Source of the DNA: Tanypteryx hageni
Lineage: Eukaryota; Arthropoda; Insecta; Odonata; Petaluridae
Assembly: GCA_028673005.1 (NCBI GenBank)
Contig: CM054112.1
Span: forward strand, 27,754,124 to 27,818,123
Length of the DNA stretch: 64,000 nt
Reading direction: 5' to 3'
Shown here one piece after another: positions 53,270-64,000 of the stretch. The position numbers and the translations under genes were made by a program. How positions within the stretch are numbered: position 1 is the stretch's first letter; each line of letters starts with the position of its first letter. The notes under the pieces are model-generated. The model did no database searches, was not told the origin of the DNA, and saw only the letters and a program-made list of their open reading frames with translations.

Positions 53270-55158
53270 ACGTCGTCCCACATTTCGATTAAAATGTTGC
53301 AACCAAAAATGGCAGAGAGAGCATCAGTTTGCAAATATTATTATTTAAACTCACAGTCGTTAACACAATTAGGAATTTATTGGTCGAATAAAGTTGGCAA
53401 TGTGTTTAATTTTTCAACTTTATAATGCAAACAATTTCTTGCTATTAATTTTTCTCAATTAATGTATCCAATCTATCAAAAGCTAATTTGAAATAAAATA
53501 TACACACATGTCAGAAACACCTCTATAAAGGTAATTGTGTATGCAAGTACACATATATGCATGTATAAGAATTGATGAGAGAAATAATTAGAGATTTAAA
53601 GTAAGAAACATTCCGTTTTTCCCCTTTACGAACCTAATAGAATAAACTAACTTAAAAAAATTCTAACGGGTCGACGGAATTGATCCAAATACGAAACATG
53701 AAAAACCTGCTTTCAAGTAAATAATATATTTGTTATTTATTAGTTATCAGAAACCTACGCAAAATAAGAAACACTAAAATAACTTAAAAACAAAAATAAA
53801 TTTATGATATAATACAATTTCAAGTGTACTGTTTTTTCTGTGATTTGAAAGAAAATAAGATAACATTTTTGTTCTTTAAAATACGCGAATTCATTGATAA
53901 ACTAATAAAGCTTTGTTTTCATCGAAGGACCACTGAAATGAGTTACTCTAGCAAAAGGAGACACCTCACATAAGAAGTTAAACGATTACGCAAATAAAAT
54001 GTTGCGTGATAGTGCTTGGTTAACATTTTGAGCAAGTACCATGGCTATTTCGTAATGAAGATAAATAGGACATTGGACGTAGCACGGTAGATGGCAAGGT
54101 TTGTAAAAAAACCCACCATTTTCTTTTCCATCCCATTCCTTTTTCATTCTTCTCTTTATAATGTAATTTGTTGTTTTCCGGCGTATTTTATAGTGTTATG
54201 TTACACATATAGGGTTGATAAAATAATTTTGTATACTTGAGAACAATTTTATAACAATGAATCGAATCATATTGAAGTGAACTTACTCAGTTTTACGTTT
54301 CCAAATAGTGTTCATTTAACGGCTGTTAAATAAAACTTAATTTCGACGCTGTGAAATTCTACTTGCTCCTCTTTTTCCTTTGATCTCAGATATATTTACT
54401 ACATCTTCTATATTCTTCTTGCCCAAATTTTTCTTTCAGTAGAAATATCTTTCTTATTTGACTGGTAGTTTGTTTCTCTCAATTAAAGTCGGCATTTTGA
54501 CCTTTAAGTGCTATCTTTCCAACTCGTTCTCCGTCTTTTATTCTCCCCTTTTTCCCTCGTGCAACTTTTCTAATCCGCCCTCTTCTTTATCACTCCTTCT
54601 CTTGTTTCTTCTTCCGTTTCATCTTCAATTCCGCCTTTCTCACTTTTTACCTTATCTTCCCAACTCCCTCTAAACCTTTCTCGCTCGATCCATCCCTTTC
54701 TCAACTTCTCTTACTAAATTCTTCGTGACGCAGAATAAAATGGAAATCCATCTCAAATTATAGCTCACTCTTTTGCCCTTATCCTGCCTACTCTTTACGG
54801 ATGTCGACCTAACTCTGCCAACCTGAAAACACTTTGTCTTCTGAGCTTCTACCCATTCGGAAATAAAAGGCCTCTGATGACCGCTTTTTATACGGTCTAT
54901 CGATATTCCTTTGCCTCCGAAGAGATGGCATGACAGTTCCGGTCTCCGGAAACTTGGGTCGAAAACTCTTTAATGCCGTCGACGACTTCCGCGTCAGAAA
55001 ATACGCGATCAAAAATACCTCTCTTAAAAGAGCTATGGAAATTCTTTGCGAAAAAAGCTCACTTTTCGGCAACGCTTAGAAAAGAAAGTCTCGCGACAGG
55101 GATTATATTCTACGCTTATTTTTTGACGTTTTGTTAAGTTATACACACGAAGATGATG
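53270..55158. other. Non-coding stretch
   Basis: Mostly unrecognised. 54440-54720 is a C/T-rich patch (TTCCCTC, CTTCTTCCG), which creates a spurious open frame on the + strand. A frame at 55072-54809 (-) has no recognisable family. Confidence 0.4.
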
Positions 55159-55172
55159 CATTAAGCATGTTT

Positions 55173-55498
55173 AGGGGGTGCCGGTGGTGTAGTGGTTAGG
55201 ACGCTGGCTGCTACTCGCCCGATGCTTAAAAAAGTCATCGGGTACGAATCCTGCGCGAGTAGGATTTTTCTCAAGGTCACACGGCCCCCTGTTTGCGTAG
55301 TTTGAGGAGACCGCGCAAATTCAGCTGTTCCGTCCTTCGGAAGGGACGTTAAGCTGTTGGCCCCCCTGGTGTTCTTCGTAAGAGCAGGCAAATGCCGGCA
55401 CCTGGTTTCCCTCCTCCCTCCCCGGTTATTCATTGCACTACCTCTGAGATACCCATTTGTGCTGTAAGAGAGGCGAATTGACTGGGCATACATACATA
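55173..55498 (+). mobile_element. Intact tRNA-derived SINE with 14-bp target duplications
   Basis: CATTAAGCATGTTT is at 55159-55172 and 55499-55512. The head GGGGGTGCCGG is followed by the A box TGGTGTAGTGGTTAGGACGC and the B box GGGTACGAATCCTGC. Then comes a body with CTTCGGAAGGGACGTTAAGC and CTGTTGGCCCCCCTGGTG, and a tail of CATA units. Complete ends suggest a fairly recent insertion. Relatives: 21826-22125 (-) and a fragment at 55631-55670. Confidence 0.92.
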
Positions 55499-55630
55499 CA
55501 TTAAGCATGTTTGCCGGAAATACGATCCTCCGACTGCTCGAAGAAGAACAGAAAAGAAGTTGACATAAAAGATGGAATAAGGACGTCACCTTTCTTCCAT
55601 TTCTTTCTAAACTTTTGAAACTGACTAGCT

Positions 55631-55670
55631 ATTCATTGCACTACACCTTCTATACCCATTGCGCGTAGGT
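55631..55670 (+). repeat. SINE body fragment
   Basis: ATTCATTGCACTACACCTTC plus TATACCCATT parallels ATTCATTGCACTACCTCTGA plus GATACCCATT at 55428 in the intact SINE. No head. Confidence 0.65.
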
Positions 55671-56068
55671 CAGAGGGAATCAGTAGGTCGTTAAAAAAAG
55701 TTTTCTAAATTTAAAACTAAATTACGTTTTTCAATTAATCATGCCAAACACACGTTTATCCTAAAGTTAACAATAAAGATTTCATATTTTTAAAACGCTC
55801 TAAACGGAAAATAATATTCGTGTTTTGGAGGACGAACTTATAAATTTCCAAATAATTTTCAGCCGTAATTTATGTTTTTGCATTTCATGGAAAAATATAT
55901 GGTTTATATATACTCTCATCAAGATCTTTCACAACTATAAAGATATAAAAAATCGATTTCTAATCTTGTGATCTCAAGTTCATCATACTTGCTATGTAGT
56001 CAAACAAGTCTAAACGTGTCTTCCCAGTTGCCAGTGCTCATTGTGCCTCGTACAGTTGAGGGGTAAAC

Positions 56069-56786
56069 ATGGCAACTCCGCTTTCCGATTGCACCGTTAG
56101 TGAACAAAGTGCTGTCAGGATATTTTTGCTGTCAGAAGGGGTCAAACCCTCCAAGATTTACAGGTGAATGTTAGCACATTATGGTGAAAAGTGTATAAGT
56201 CAAAGAAAAGTGTACAAATGGATGGAAAGGTTCAAAAGTGACAGAACGAATTTGCTTAGTGAAGAACGTTCAGCCCATCCAACAAGTTCAAGAACAGCAA
56301 ACAACGTTGATCGAGTTAATACTTTCATACGAAAAAACAGATGGATTACTGTTACTGCTGTTTCCGAAATGTTAAACATCGGCAACGGATCTGTGTATTC
56401 GATCATGCACGGTGACCTGGAATATCGCAGGGTTCGTGCTATTTGCAGTAAACGCAGAGATTTGCTGTCAAAAAGTGTTCTTTTGCATCGTGACAATGCT
56501 CGATCTCATTCAGCCGCTTCAAACATCGAAACAATTCAAGAGCTTAAATTTGAAATTCTCCCTTACTCATCCTACAGTCTGGATCTTGCCCTAAGTGACT
56601 AACCTTTTTGGCACTCGGAAAAAAGCTTTGCGTGGACGTCGATTTTTACATGATGATGACTTCAAAGAAGTGGTGCACACTTGACTGCAGGAACAACCGA
56701 AAACGTTCTTCTCAGGTGGCATTAAAAAGCTTGTGGATCGATTTAACAAGTGTTTGGTAAAGCAAAGGGACTACATTAAAAAATGA
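56069..56786 (+). pseudogene. mariner transposase, internally deleted and interrupted
   Basis: Starts M-A-T-P-L-S-D-C-T-V at 56069, with an in-frame TGA at 56162. It continues with K-V-Y-K-W-M-E-R-F-K and the helix-turn-helix region (W-I-T-V-T-A-V-S-E-M-L). At about 56430 the frame jumps from D-L-E-Y-R-R-V-R-A to L-L-H-R-D-N-A-R-S-H-S-A, losing roughly 100 residues with the first catalytic aspartate. L-P-Y-S-S-Y-S-L-D-L-A follows, then stops and shifts, and K-Q-R-D-Y-I-K-K-stop at 56786. About 718 of the usual 1035 or so coding bases remain. Confidence 0.9.
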
Positions 56787-56839
56787 TACTAAAACTTTGT
56801 ACATTTTACCTTCCCAGATTTAATAAAAAATAAATTGCC

Positions 56840-56960
56840 TTAACTTTTTGATTTTCCCGTCTTTCCGACACTCCAGTGGCTCTCCTATTGGTAAGTGTCG
56901 ACTGAGTTTCCTTCCCTCGACACCTAATTGTCGTTGATATAGTATATATGAAAAAATTAA
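56840..56960 (+). repeat. Repeat fragment related to 44870-44960
   Basis: TTGGTAAGTGTCGACTGAGT then TTCCTTCCCTCGACACC, immediately after the mariner remnant. Compare GGTAAGTGTTCGCTGGGCTT at 44927. Class unknown. Confidence 0.55.
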
Positions 56961-56969
56961 ATATATGCA

Positions 56970-59500
56970 TATTAATATGGGGTAGCTCTCCTCATTAATT
57001 TCAGTAAAAAAGAATCAGCTTATTCCTACATAATTTTGAATCATATGATTGTTTCGCCCCATTTTTCATCGATTACCATTCAAAAGTTTTATCTTCTAAC
57101 GAAATTAAATTTGACATATTTCGCAAAATTTGTGCATCAGCAGTTCTTCATCTGTCTACAATTCGCGTAAATGCATCAGTTTCAGTCTCTTTCTGTCAGC
57201 GTTTCAGGCATCCCCTCCAAGATTCAATCAGGAAGGAACAATTTAATAATAAAGGTCTTGGTTCTTTGTTTCGACGTTTCTCCACTTCATCCAATATATT
57301 ATTTCCAGAATAACACAATTATAATTATTAAAGCCTTATTCCTTTGATATAATAATTTCAATTGCTCTACCTTAACGGAAATTTGCGACCATATTTCTTT
57401 CGCTTCGTTGTAGATTTACATAAATGCAGTTGTTTATAATGTAAACTAGTGCAAAAATTTATCAAAGAAAGCTATTCTCAAGTATTAGCACTCCAATAAA
57501 TAATAAGAGAAAACGATAAAAAATTTATTCCAAGCGATCATAAAAAATATCATGTAGTTTAAAAAATAAGATAAATAAATTTCTTGTCTCTAGCGTAGAA
57601 ATTGGATCAACATTTTATTCATCAACAGGTTAGGCCTAAAATAATACTTTTATTCGCCTCCAAATTCCATACAAGAAAAGCAATCGTTCCAAATTTATTT
57701 CGTAAAACTTTTCATTTCTCTTCTTGCATTTTAATGTGTTTACAAACCCACAGTCTTACAAGACATAGTAAATAGTATAAGAATATGTGCTCTGTAGTAC
57801 TGGCGCAAAGGAAGGATAAATAGCGCTTCTTGGAAGGAGAAACGTGCTCCAGATGATGGGAATAAGACCAACCTAAGAGTCATGATAAACAGGCTGCATT
57901 TTGATCATGCTATGAGACAAACGGGTGAACAATATATTCTAAAGTATAGTACAGAAAAATATCTAGCGTAAGAGAGTACGGTGAAAAAGAAAAGGCTTAG
58001 TGAACAACATAGTGAAAGTGAGAAAGATTGTTGACAGAGCAGAACTTTGGCAGACTTCACGAATAAGAATCAAATAGTGAACTTTGGTCAAAAACCTCAG
58101 GCTTTTACTGCATCCTTGAATCCCAACAACGTATAATACATCATATAATACATACATCTTTTACCATCGAAATTAAAATATTTTGACGCCTTATTGCTAT
58201 TTCCGCTTTCATGTTTTATCTGTAAATGTAAATAATTTTTGGACCTTTTTGGCTTCGGCATATTCCAGATCTTTACGACTCTTACTTCATAAAGATGGAA
58301 TATGTAGTTCTGAATGAGTGTCAAGCGGGGAAAATGGAAGAGATCATTAAAAAAGAGAAGGAGAAAGAGAGTGACATATAATAACTATAATAGAGATAGG
58401 GTCGGAAAAGGAAAACCACGAATTATTTTATTAAAAGTGAAACAATCGAAATGTTATAAGCAATTGTTTTGCATGTGCCAACTAATAATAGCAGTTTTAA
58501 AAAATATCCTTTTAAATAGATGCGATAGCCTAAAATTGTTTTTCTTTAACATCTAACCATTAACCAGACTCCATATTAAATTCACTTGAGGAAAAAAATT
58601 GAGCATCTCTTGGAATGCTTTAGAATGAACTGCTTAATTACAGATCTCTTACAAAATTCATTTCCAGAAGAATTGATTATGCGTATATTGTTATGTTTAG
58701 CATTAAACATGATTCTAAGAAAAAGAATTCAATCCTTCAATACTGGGATCAGGTATAAAAACATGAAACTATAAATTAGTTCACAAATGGTATGATATTT
58801 TATTCTTCTCACATTCGAAATTGAAAATTTTATTTAAAAAATACATACTCTTCAGGTATTTTAGATGGCCATTTATTGAAATATGAGCCGTTAAGAGTTA
58901 AGAGAAGAGAAAATAAGTAGAAATATAATTATAGCGAGTGTACAGAATGAATATGATTATTTATACAATATACTATCAAAAATAGTGTAATTTTTGATAG
59001 TTTAACAAAATTATTGCGATAGTTTTTCCACTGAATAAATTTTTAAATTCTCTTTCTTTTTCTGATGTTTTCTACTTTCAGTCGTTTTCCACGCCTATGA
59101 CTCTCCCTCCTAGACTATCATTCTTGGGTTTTGCTTAGCAGCTTAGCATTTTTAAGGAGATTGGGGTTGACCAGGTAAGCGAACACCCAGATCTGAAGGA
59201 TAATCTCTTTGTTTGCCATTTACCTTCTGACCCGTAAGCTTACTCGACCAGAGGATTGAGCTCTCTCTTTACTAAACCAACCACAACTGCAATATGGGTG
59301 TACAGGGAAGATATAATATTCTCATTTTTCCATATTTAGTTGCATTTATGTAAATCAACTAAATGACGCCAATTTAATATAGGCATATATGTTTATGAAA
59401 GGTATAATATAATTAAAATATACTGGTACCCCTTATTATAAAATAAATAGATTTCTTAAGGGAACGTATTCGTGGATTAAGTATTAAATTTAAGGAGCTT
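56970..59500. other. Non-coding stretch
   Basis: AT-rich, with no gene that I recognise. Open frames (57963-58157, 58097-58324, 58314-58556, 58586-58774) are short and lack family resemblance or coherent splice sites. Confidence 0.4.
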
Positions 59501-59514
59501 CCCATTCTTCCTCC

Positions 59515-59760
59515 TATTCTCACATCCTCTCTCCCATCCTCCCTCCCTCCCATCCTCCCTCCCTCCCATCCTCCCTCCCATCCTCCCTCCCATCCTCCCT
59601 CCCTCCCATCCCCCCTCCCTCCCATCCTCCCTCCCTCCCATCCTCCCTCCCTTCCATCCTCCCTCCCTCCCATCCTCCCTCCCTCCCATCTTCCCTCCCT
59701 CCCATCCTCCCTCCCTCCCATTCTCCCTCCCACTCCTTTCTCTCTCCTTTTCTGGAAAAA
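59515..59760. repeat. CCCTCC minisatellite, about 230 bp
   Basis: Variants of CCCATCCTCCCTCCCT, units of about 12 and 16 bases, repeat some 15 times. The - strand is purely G-runs (GGGAGGGAGGATGGGAGG), which gives the long glycine/arginine frames on that strand; these are artefacts of composition. Confidence 0.95.
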
Positions 59761-60229
59761 TAGACTAATTCTATATTAATCTTCCATTCAATATCCCTTC
59801 CTTCCTATCTCCCTCCCCACATCCCCCTCTCTCTTACTCTACATCTATATAGTCGTTTAGATAAGCAAACCAGTCCAAACTTAATCCCAGTCCCGTTAGG
59901 ATTACTACGTAATTTCACGAAAAATCCTAAGATAATTTAAGGAAATCTATGCACTCGTATATATTACACGTATGCGGGTTGAGACAACAATTGATTCTCG
60001 AAGTTTAACAATAACGTGGTCGGCAAGACAACCTCCCATTTAAAAGCCGATATTTTCCCAAAATATGTGATTTAAATCTTTAATGTGAGAGGTTTCGAAC
60101 GGTAGGCGGAAAAAAATTAATAGAATAAGAAACTTCATTAATATTCCTAAAATATAGTTTATATTCGCAGATCGTACGTCAATTCTTTCAAATTTTAATT
60201 TCCAAAAAATAACAGCCTGCACTTTAAAA

Positions 60230-60300
60230 ACTCGCTTTTTACGTGTTATCTTACGGGAAATGGAAATCGCCCCCTGGAGTCGAACCCGGGTCTTTTTTCG
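60230..60300 (-). repeat. SINE B-box fragment
   Basis: On the - strand AAGACCCGGGTTCGACTCC stands alone without an A box in the right place. Probably a truncated tRNA-derived SINE. Confidence 0.4.
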
Positions 60301-60534
60301 TATTTTTTTCGTCATTTAATTTTTATATCTGAATCAAACATTCCTGCGAAATTTCAACTATCCACCTAATCGGGAAGTTTTTTAAAACGCGTTAAAACGT
60401 GCCATTTATGACGCCAGCATTACGTGGCGGAGAGATTTTTACAATTAATATAATAGAAGAAGAATCCAACAATGCATATAAAATCTAAAAAACAACTTTT
60501 TACCAAATTTAACATTATTAAAAGCAAATAACAT

Positions 60535-60575
60535 TAGTACCTTGCAAATAACATTAGTACCTCGCAAATAACAGC
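60535..60575 (+). repeat. Short tandem duplication (two 20-bp units)
   Basis: ACATTAGTACCTTGCAAATA is followed directly by ACATTAGTACCTCGCAAATA. Confidence 0.85.
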
Positions 60576-60999
60576 CACATTTGATCTGCTAATCTAGCGC
60601 ATAATTGCCTGCATTAAGAAATATCATTATAAAATCACTTCAGTTAAATAAATTTAAGGAGAAAACAACTCGCATTGAAAAAATTTGTTTTTAATCTTTT
60701 TAAAGTTGGGCCTGATTCTCGTTTAATTTCGTAAATTTTAAACATATATGACATCCTATGAGTTCATTTCCAATGGATACGAATGTTGGTTCTCTCCTGT
60801 AAGCTATGACATTACAGTTTTTAGGTTTTATTTAACCTAAAGTCAATTTTAGTTACACAGATTGTTTAGTGCTAAAATATTTGTCAATGTTAATGATAAA
60901 TCCTAATCTAATAAATTGGCTTAACAGTAAATCTTTAATGCAAAATCTGACGCTAGTCACAAATGAAAGCGTTGGTTGTGAGAAGTTGATACCAGCTTG

Positions 61000-61105
61000 G
61001 CTGACCTCAGCGGGAGAATTAGTCCGCCACGGTAATACGGTGGTTAGAATATCCGCCCGGCAATTGGAAGACCCGGGTTTGATTCGCAGAATTTTCTTCG
61101 GCTTT
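61000..61105 (+). mobile_element. tRNA-derived SINE fragment
   Basis: ACGGTGGTTAGAATATCCGC (A-box region) and ACCCGGGTTTGATTCGCAGA (B box), followed by ATTTTCTTCGG. Same type as 46733-46822, where GAATATCCGCCCGGCAA also occurs. Confidence 0.7.
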
Positions 61106-61109
61106 TTCC

Positions 61110-61800
61110 TAAATCTTCTGACGCTAATGGCAATATCAGAAATATGATTTTCAGGAATCGAAAACAAAAATATTTGAGAAAATATCGCAAAAAGTGAATA
61201 ACATAAATGGTTCTTTCATTAAACCATAAGTGATAAAATGATAGCGCAGTCATGGAATTTCAGCTAATGAGGACTATGTACGCGAATCTAAAACATATCT
61301 CTATAAACGAGAAATAACACGCAGATACGGAAATTCGTTCATTGAATACCGAAACGGTACTAACATATGTTGCATCAGAGGCTTTAATGTGATAAAATTT
61401 AAAGGGATTAGAATAAATGACGCATTTTGTAATATTTCTGCTTATAAAGAGTACGTTATACGCTTCATCCTGAGCGATTGCTTGATATGCACATATATAT
61501 GGATCCTGTCGCCGAAATGGTGTAACTTTTATCACGAGCGTGTATTATTTCAACAGTTTTATCAGTTGTTTTATACATTTTGTTTTGGATTAAGCACTAT
61601 GCAAACTATTAATGTAGACTATAATATTATGTAATTCAATAAGTACTCCAACGACCTTGCGAACAGATACCATTTCAAACGGGTTCCTTCTCAATCGATG
61701 ACGATGTGAAAAACTTACGATGTGTTTCACCTCATTACCTAAGTATCAGTTCATTCCCTAAAATTGCTGACTAACAAATTGAGGTTCATTAATCAATCAG
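61110..61800. other. Non-coding stretch
   Basis: No recognisable gene or bounded repeat. Confidence 0.4.
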
Positions 61801-63180
61801 AGAGTGGATTTCAGCGTCTGATGTGAGCTTAACTGAGGCAATTTTCATCTCTGGGAGATTAACAGTTGACAGACGAATTTGATGACAAGAGGAGAGCAGA
61901 TGCGCGTGATCCGTATATTCGAGAAAATGATAGAGGAAAAGCAGAAAGGAAAACCGAGGCGGGATGCGGAGCGCAAAACATTGAAGAAACGCCTCCAATG
62001 ACGAAGAAACCCATCTCCTGCCGATGCTTGCGGATTCGGATTCCTATGAACTAGGAAAGGCTCCGACAAACTCATAAATATGGAGTTCACGCCTCTCCAC
62101 GCTCTTGGAGCCTAATTTGATCACGAGGAAGGAGCTCAGAGACTAACAGTTTTCCGAAATTCAACATTCCAAGAATTAGTGTTGTTTTTTAAAACCTCGC
62201 TTACATCGTGATATGCGCCTTGCAACGACTTCGATTTAAGGATAATTTTCGTTTTTTTTAAATCTCAGAAGAGGTAATTAGCCATTTTAAAGGTTCTGCA
62301 TGTTGAGCCAAAAGTTTTTGCTTGCAGATATCGCCAAACATTCTAGGATGATGCCTCTAATCGCTTCAAAAATTACTTATAGTCTAATTCGTAACAGCCT
62401 AATTAATGGAATCACGCCGGCTCTACGACTCATATTGTTTTGATATTCAAGTCGATTGAGAAATAGACCTAATTGCGGTTTGCGTGACCCACATGCGTTT
62501 ATTATATTCCGAAAACCTGGCGACAATTAACCTTGATCCATATACGTGTACAGACAAGGATGAGATAGTGGTAGGAGGGGGAGGGTAGAGGTAGGGATGG
62601 GCCCAGTTTTGTGGATCGGAAAATTCCTCCTGTAAGCTCCGAATGCAATCTAGTCGGATAGGGGGGGGAGAAAAATCCAAAGGGTAATTGGAATCGAGAG
62701 GATTGCAGGCAAGAGAATGGCGGAGAATGACGAACCCTTCCCCCTCGCGAAATAAAACATCCCAACTTTCCCGTTAATTATCACCGCTGTTGGCGATCGT
62801 AATTAGCAGAAATTCCTCGGTAGATCTCTTCGCGGGTTCCGCCGGAAGGAGCTCTGTCCTTGTCCCATTCCTCCTCCACGCGAAGTCGAAAAAGAAAGAA
62901 ACATTTCCATGCAGAGGTCGCACCTCTTCCTTCCCTCCCAGGAGCGGCGGGACCATCCAATTAGCACGTGTGACGCGGCGTGTAATCTTCCCAAATTAGG
63001 ACGTCGACGCGAGGCGCCGCTATCGAGATCGTTGGCAACGGGATGATTTCACAAGACGTTGACAAGTTCCGCTTTTCACTCGTTCGTAAAACTCGTGCTC
63101 CGCCGCCATCAGCAGAGCGCTGCTGACACACAGGTACATCCAATCTCCAAAGGGAGGAAGGATGGTAGATGTGACCCAAA
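61800..63180. promoter_or_regulatory. GC- and CpG-rich non-repetitive region, possible regulatory DNA
   Basis: Less AT-rich than the rest and without mobile-element hallmarks. Homeodomain-type TAATTA/TAATTG cores occur close together (GTTAATTATCACCGC at 62773, CGTAATTAGC at 62799, CAATTAGCACG at 62957). Several overlapping open frames on both strands are explained by composition; none resembles a known protein. Could be an enhancer or a distant promoter; this is inference. Confidence 0.3.
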
Positions 63181-64000
63181 ATTAGATCCTTATAAATACA
63201 GGAGTTTGTTTACATGACACCCATGTAACTTTCTTTTGGTATGCGAGTTAAAAATCTTTCAATTTTCCAAGTGAAAATATTTATGATATGATATGTATTT
63301 TCAACTTATTTCCCCTCTAAAAATATCTTTTATTATCGAACGCGGCGGTCGTTTCTGCTCAGAATTAAAAGGAATTGCAGAATATTATAGTTTCTGTCAA
63401 TAAAAATACAATTAGTGATATATATTACTAATTGCATGTATTCTCCGCTCGCTTTCCTTCCCCGGTCTGAATCCTCGATAGTACCCTACGCTCCAAATAC
63501 TTCAACACCTTCTTTTCCCAGAACCCGTCCATTTTCCATTTCTCTCACCATCCCCTCCCAGAAGAACATACCACCATCAGTAAGACATTTAACTTAAGTT
63601 TCTGAGACAAGGCTTTCTCCGTGCCCGTGGGCGTCCAAATCACTAAGTAAGAGTCCACCGGCTCTGTCTTATCCCTTTCAACCACTGTTTGCTACCAAAT
63701 TTTGTGTGTGTATATTACATAACATAAAACACGCATTTTGGAGATGACGGAGTCGTCATTTTTAAATTCAATTGGATTAATTTCAAATTATACCCTTTTA
63801 CCTAATGCTCTAAAATAAAATACGCATGTCAAATACTCGCATAACTTACGGAAACTAGTGATGACGTTATAAACGTAGATGGATCATTTACCATAAATCA
63901 CATTTTTTATTCATCTGATCGCTATTCCTGGGAGAGAGAATATTTTAACGCCAAACAAAAATTAATTCGTTGACAGAGATGGTAATAAAAATTAAGGGGA
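63181..64000. other. Non-coding stretch to the window end
   Basis: No gene recognised; the frame at 63415-63597 is proline/serine-rich from C/T-rich sequence and has no family resemblance. Confidence 0.4.

Noticed and set aside
55161..55589. 142-codon - frame
   Set aside because: It is the antisense of an intact SINE and its flanks.
59413..59733. Glycine/arginine-rich open frames on the - strand
   Set aside because: They are direct translations of the CCCTCC minisatellite; all three - frames are equally repetitive, which real proteins would not show.
1..64000. CRISPR arrays, operons or prokaryotic genes
   Set aside because: Spliced genes, SINEs and eukaryotic transposons throughout; the direct repeats lack regular spacer structure.

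Overview
This window is animal nuclear DNA: AT-rich, intron-containing and packed with decayed transposable elements. tRNA-derived SINEs and hAT, Tigger/pogo, piggyBac, mariner and Helitron-like remnants together suggest an arthropod, probably an insect with a large genome. I cannot name the species.

Two protein-coding genes can be reconstructed, arranged head to head. On the + strand, 13 exons between 13790 and 36558 join without a frame break into a 682-residue TMEM62-like protein: a membrane-anchored calcineurin-like metallophosphoesterase followed by a multi-pass membrane region. On the - strand, exons between 12910 and 2254 encode a CCDC9-like protein (N-terminal coiled coil, RG-rich middle, WRREWD motif, acidic C-terminal part). 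At least one of its exons was not found, and its 3' end probably lies left of the window. The 879 bases between the two start codons are the likely shared promoter region.

Region by region: 1-2250 holds a piggyBac-like end, a tandem repeat of about 150 bp, a Helitron-like 3' end and a Tigger-type MITE. 2254-12910 holds the CCDC9-like gene, with a hAT MITE, inverted MITE copies and a LINE remnant in its introns. 13790-36558 is TMEM62. Its 8.3-kb fourth intron is a stack of nested DNA transposons, and its twelfth intron carries a 1.78-kb TTAA-flanked piggyBac-like element. 36559-50800 contains no gene that I recognise, but has Tigger-type elements, a hAT transposase relic split by a solo LTR, MITEs and a local duplication. 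50850-51660 is GC-rich and looks like a promoter with a first exon (strong splice donor at 51481) of a gene whose remaining exons I cannot see. 51700-64000 is mostly non-coding, with a LINE scrap, an intact SINE with 14-bp target duplications, an internally deleted mariner, a CCCTCC minisatellite, and a GC-rich stretch at 61800-63180 that may be regulatory.

I found no evidence for a novel multi-gene system. The most useful results are the complete TMEM62 gene model, the divergent gene pair, and several mobile elements whose boundaries are visible from target duplications.
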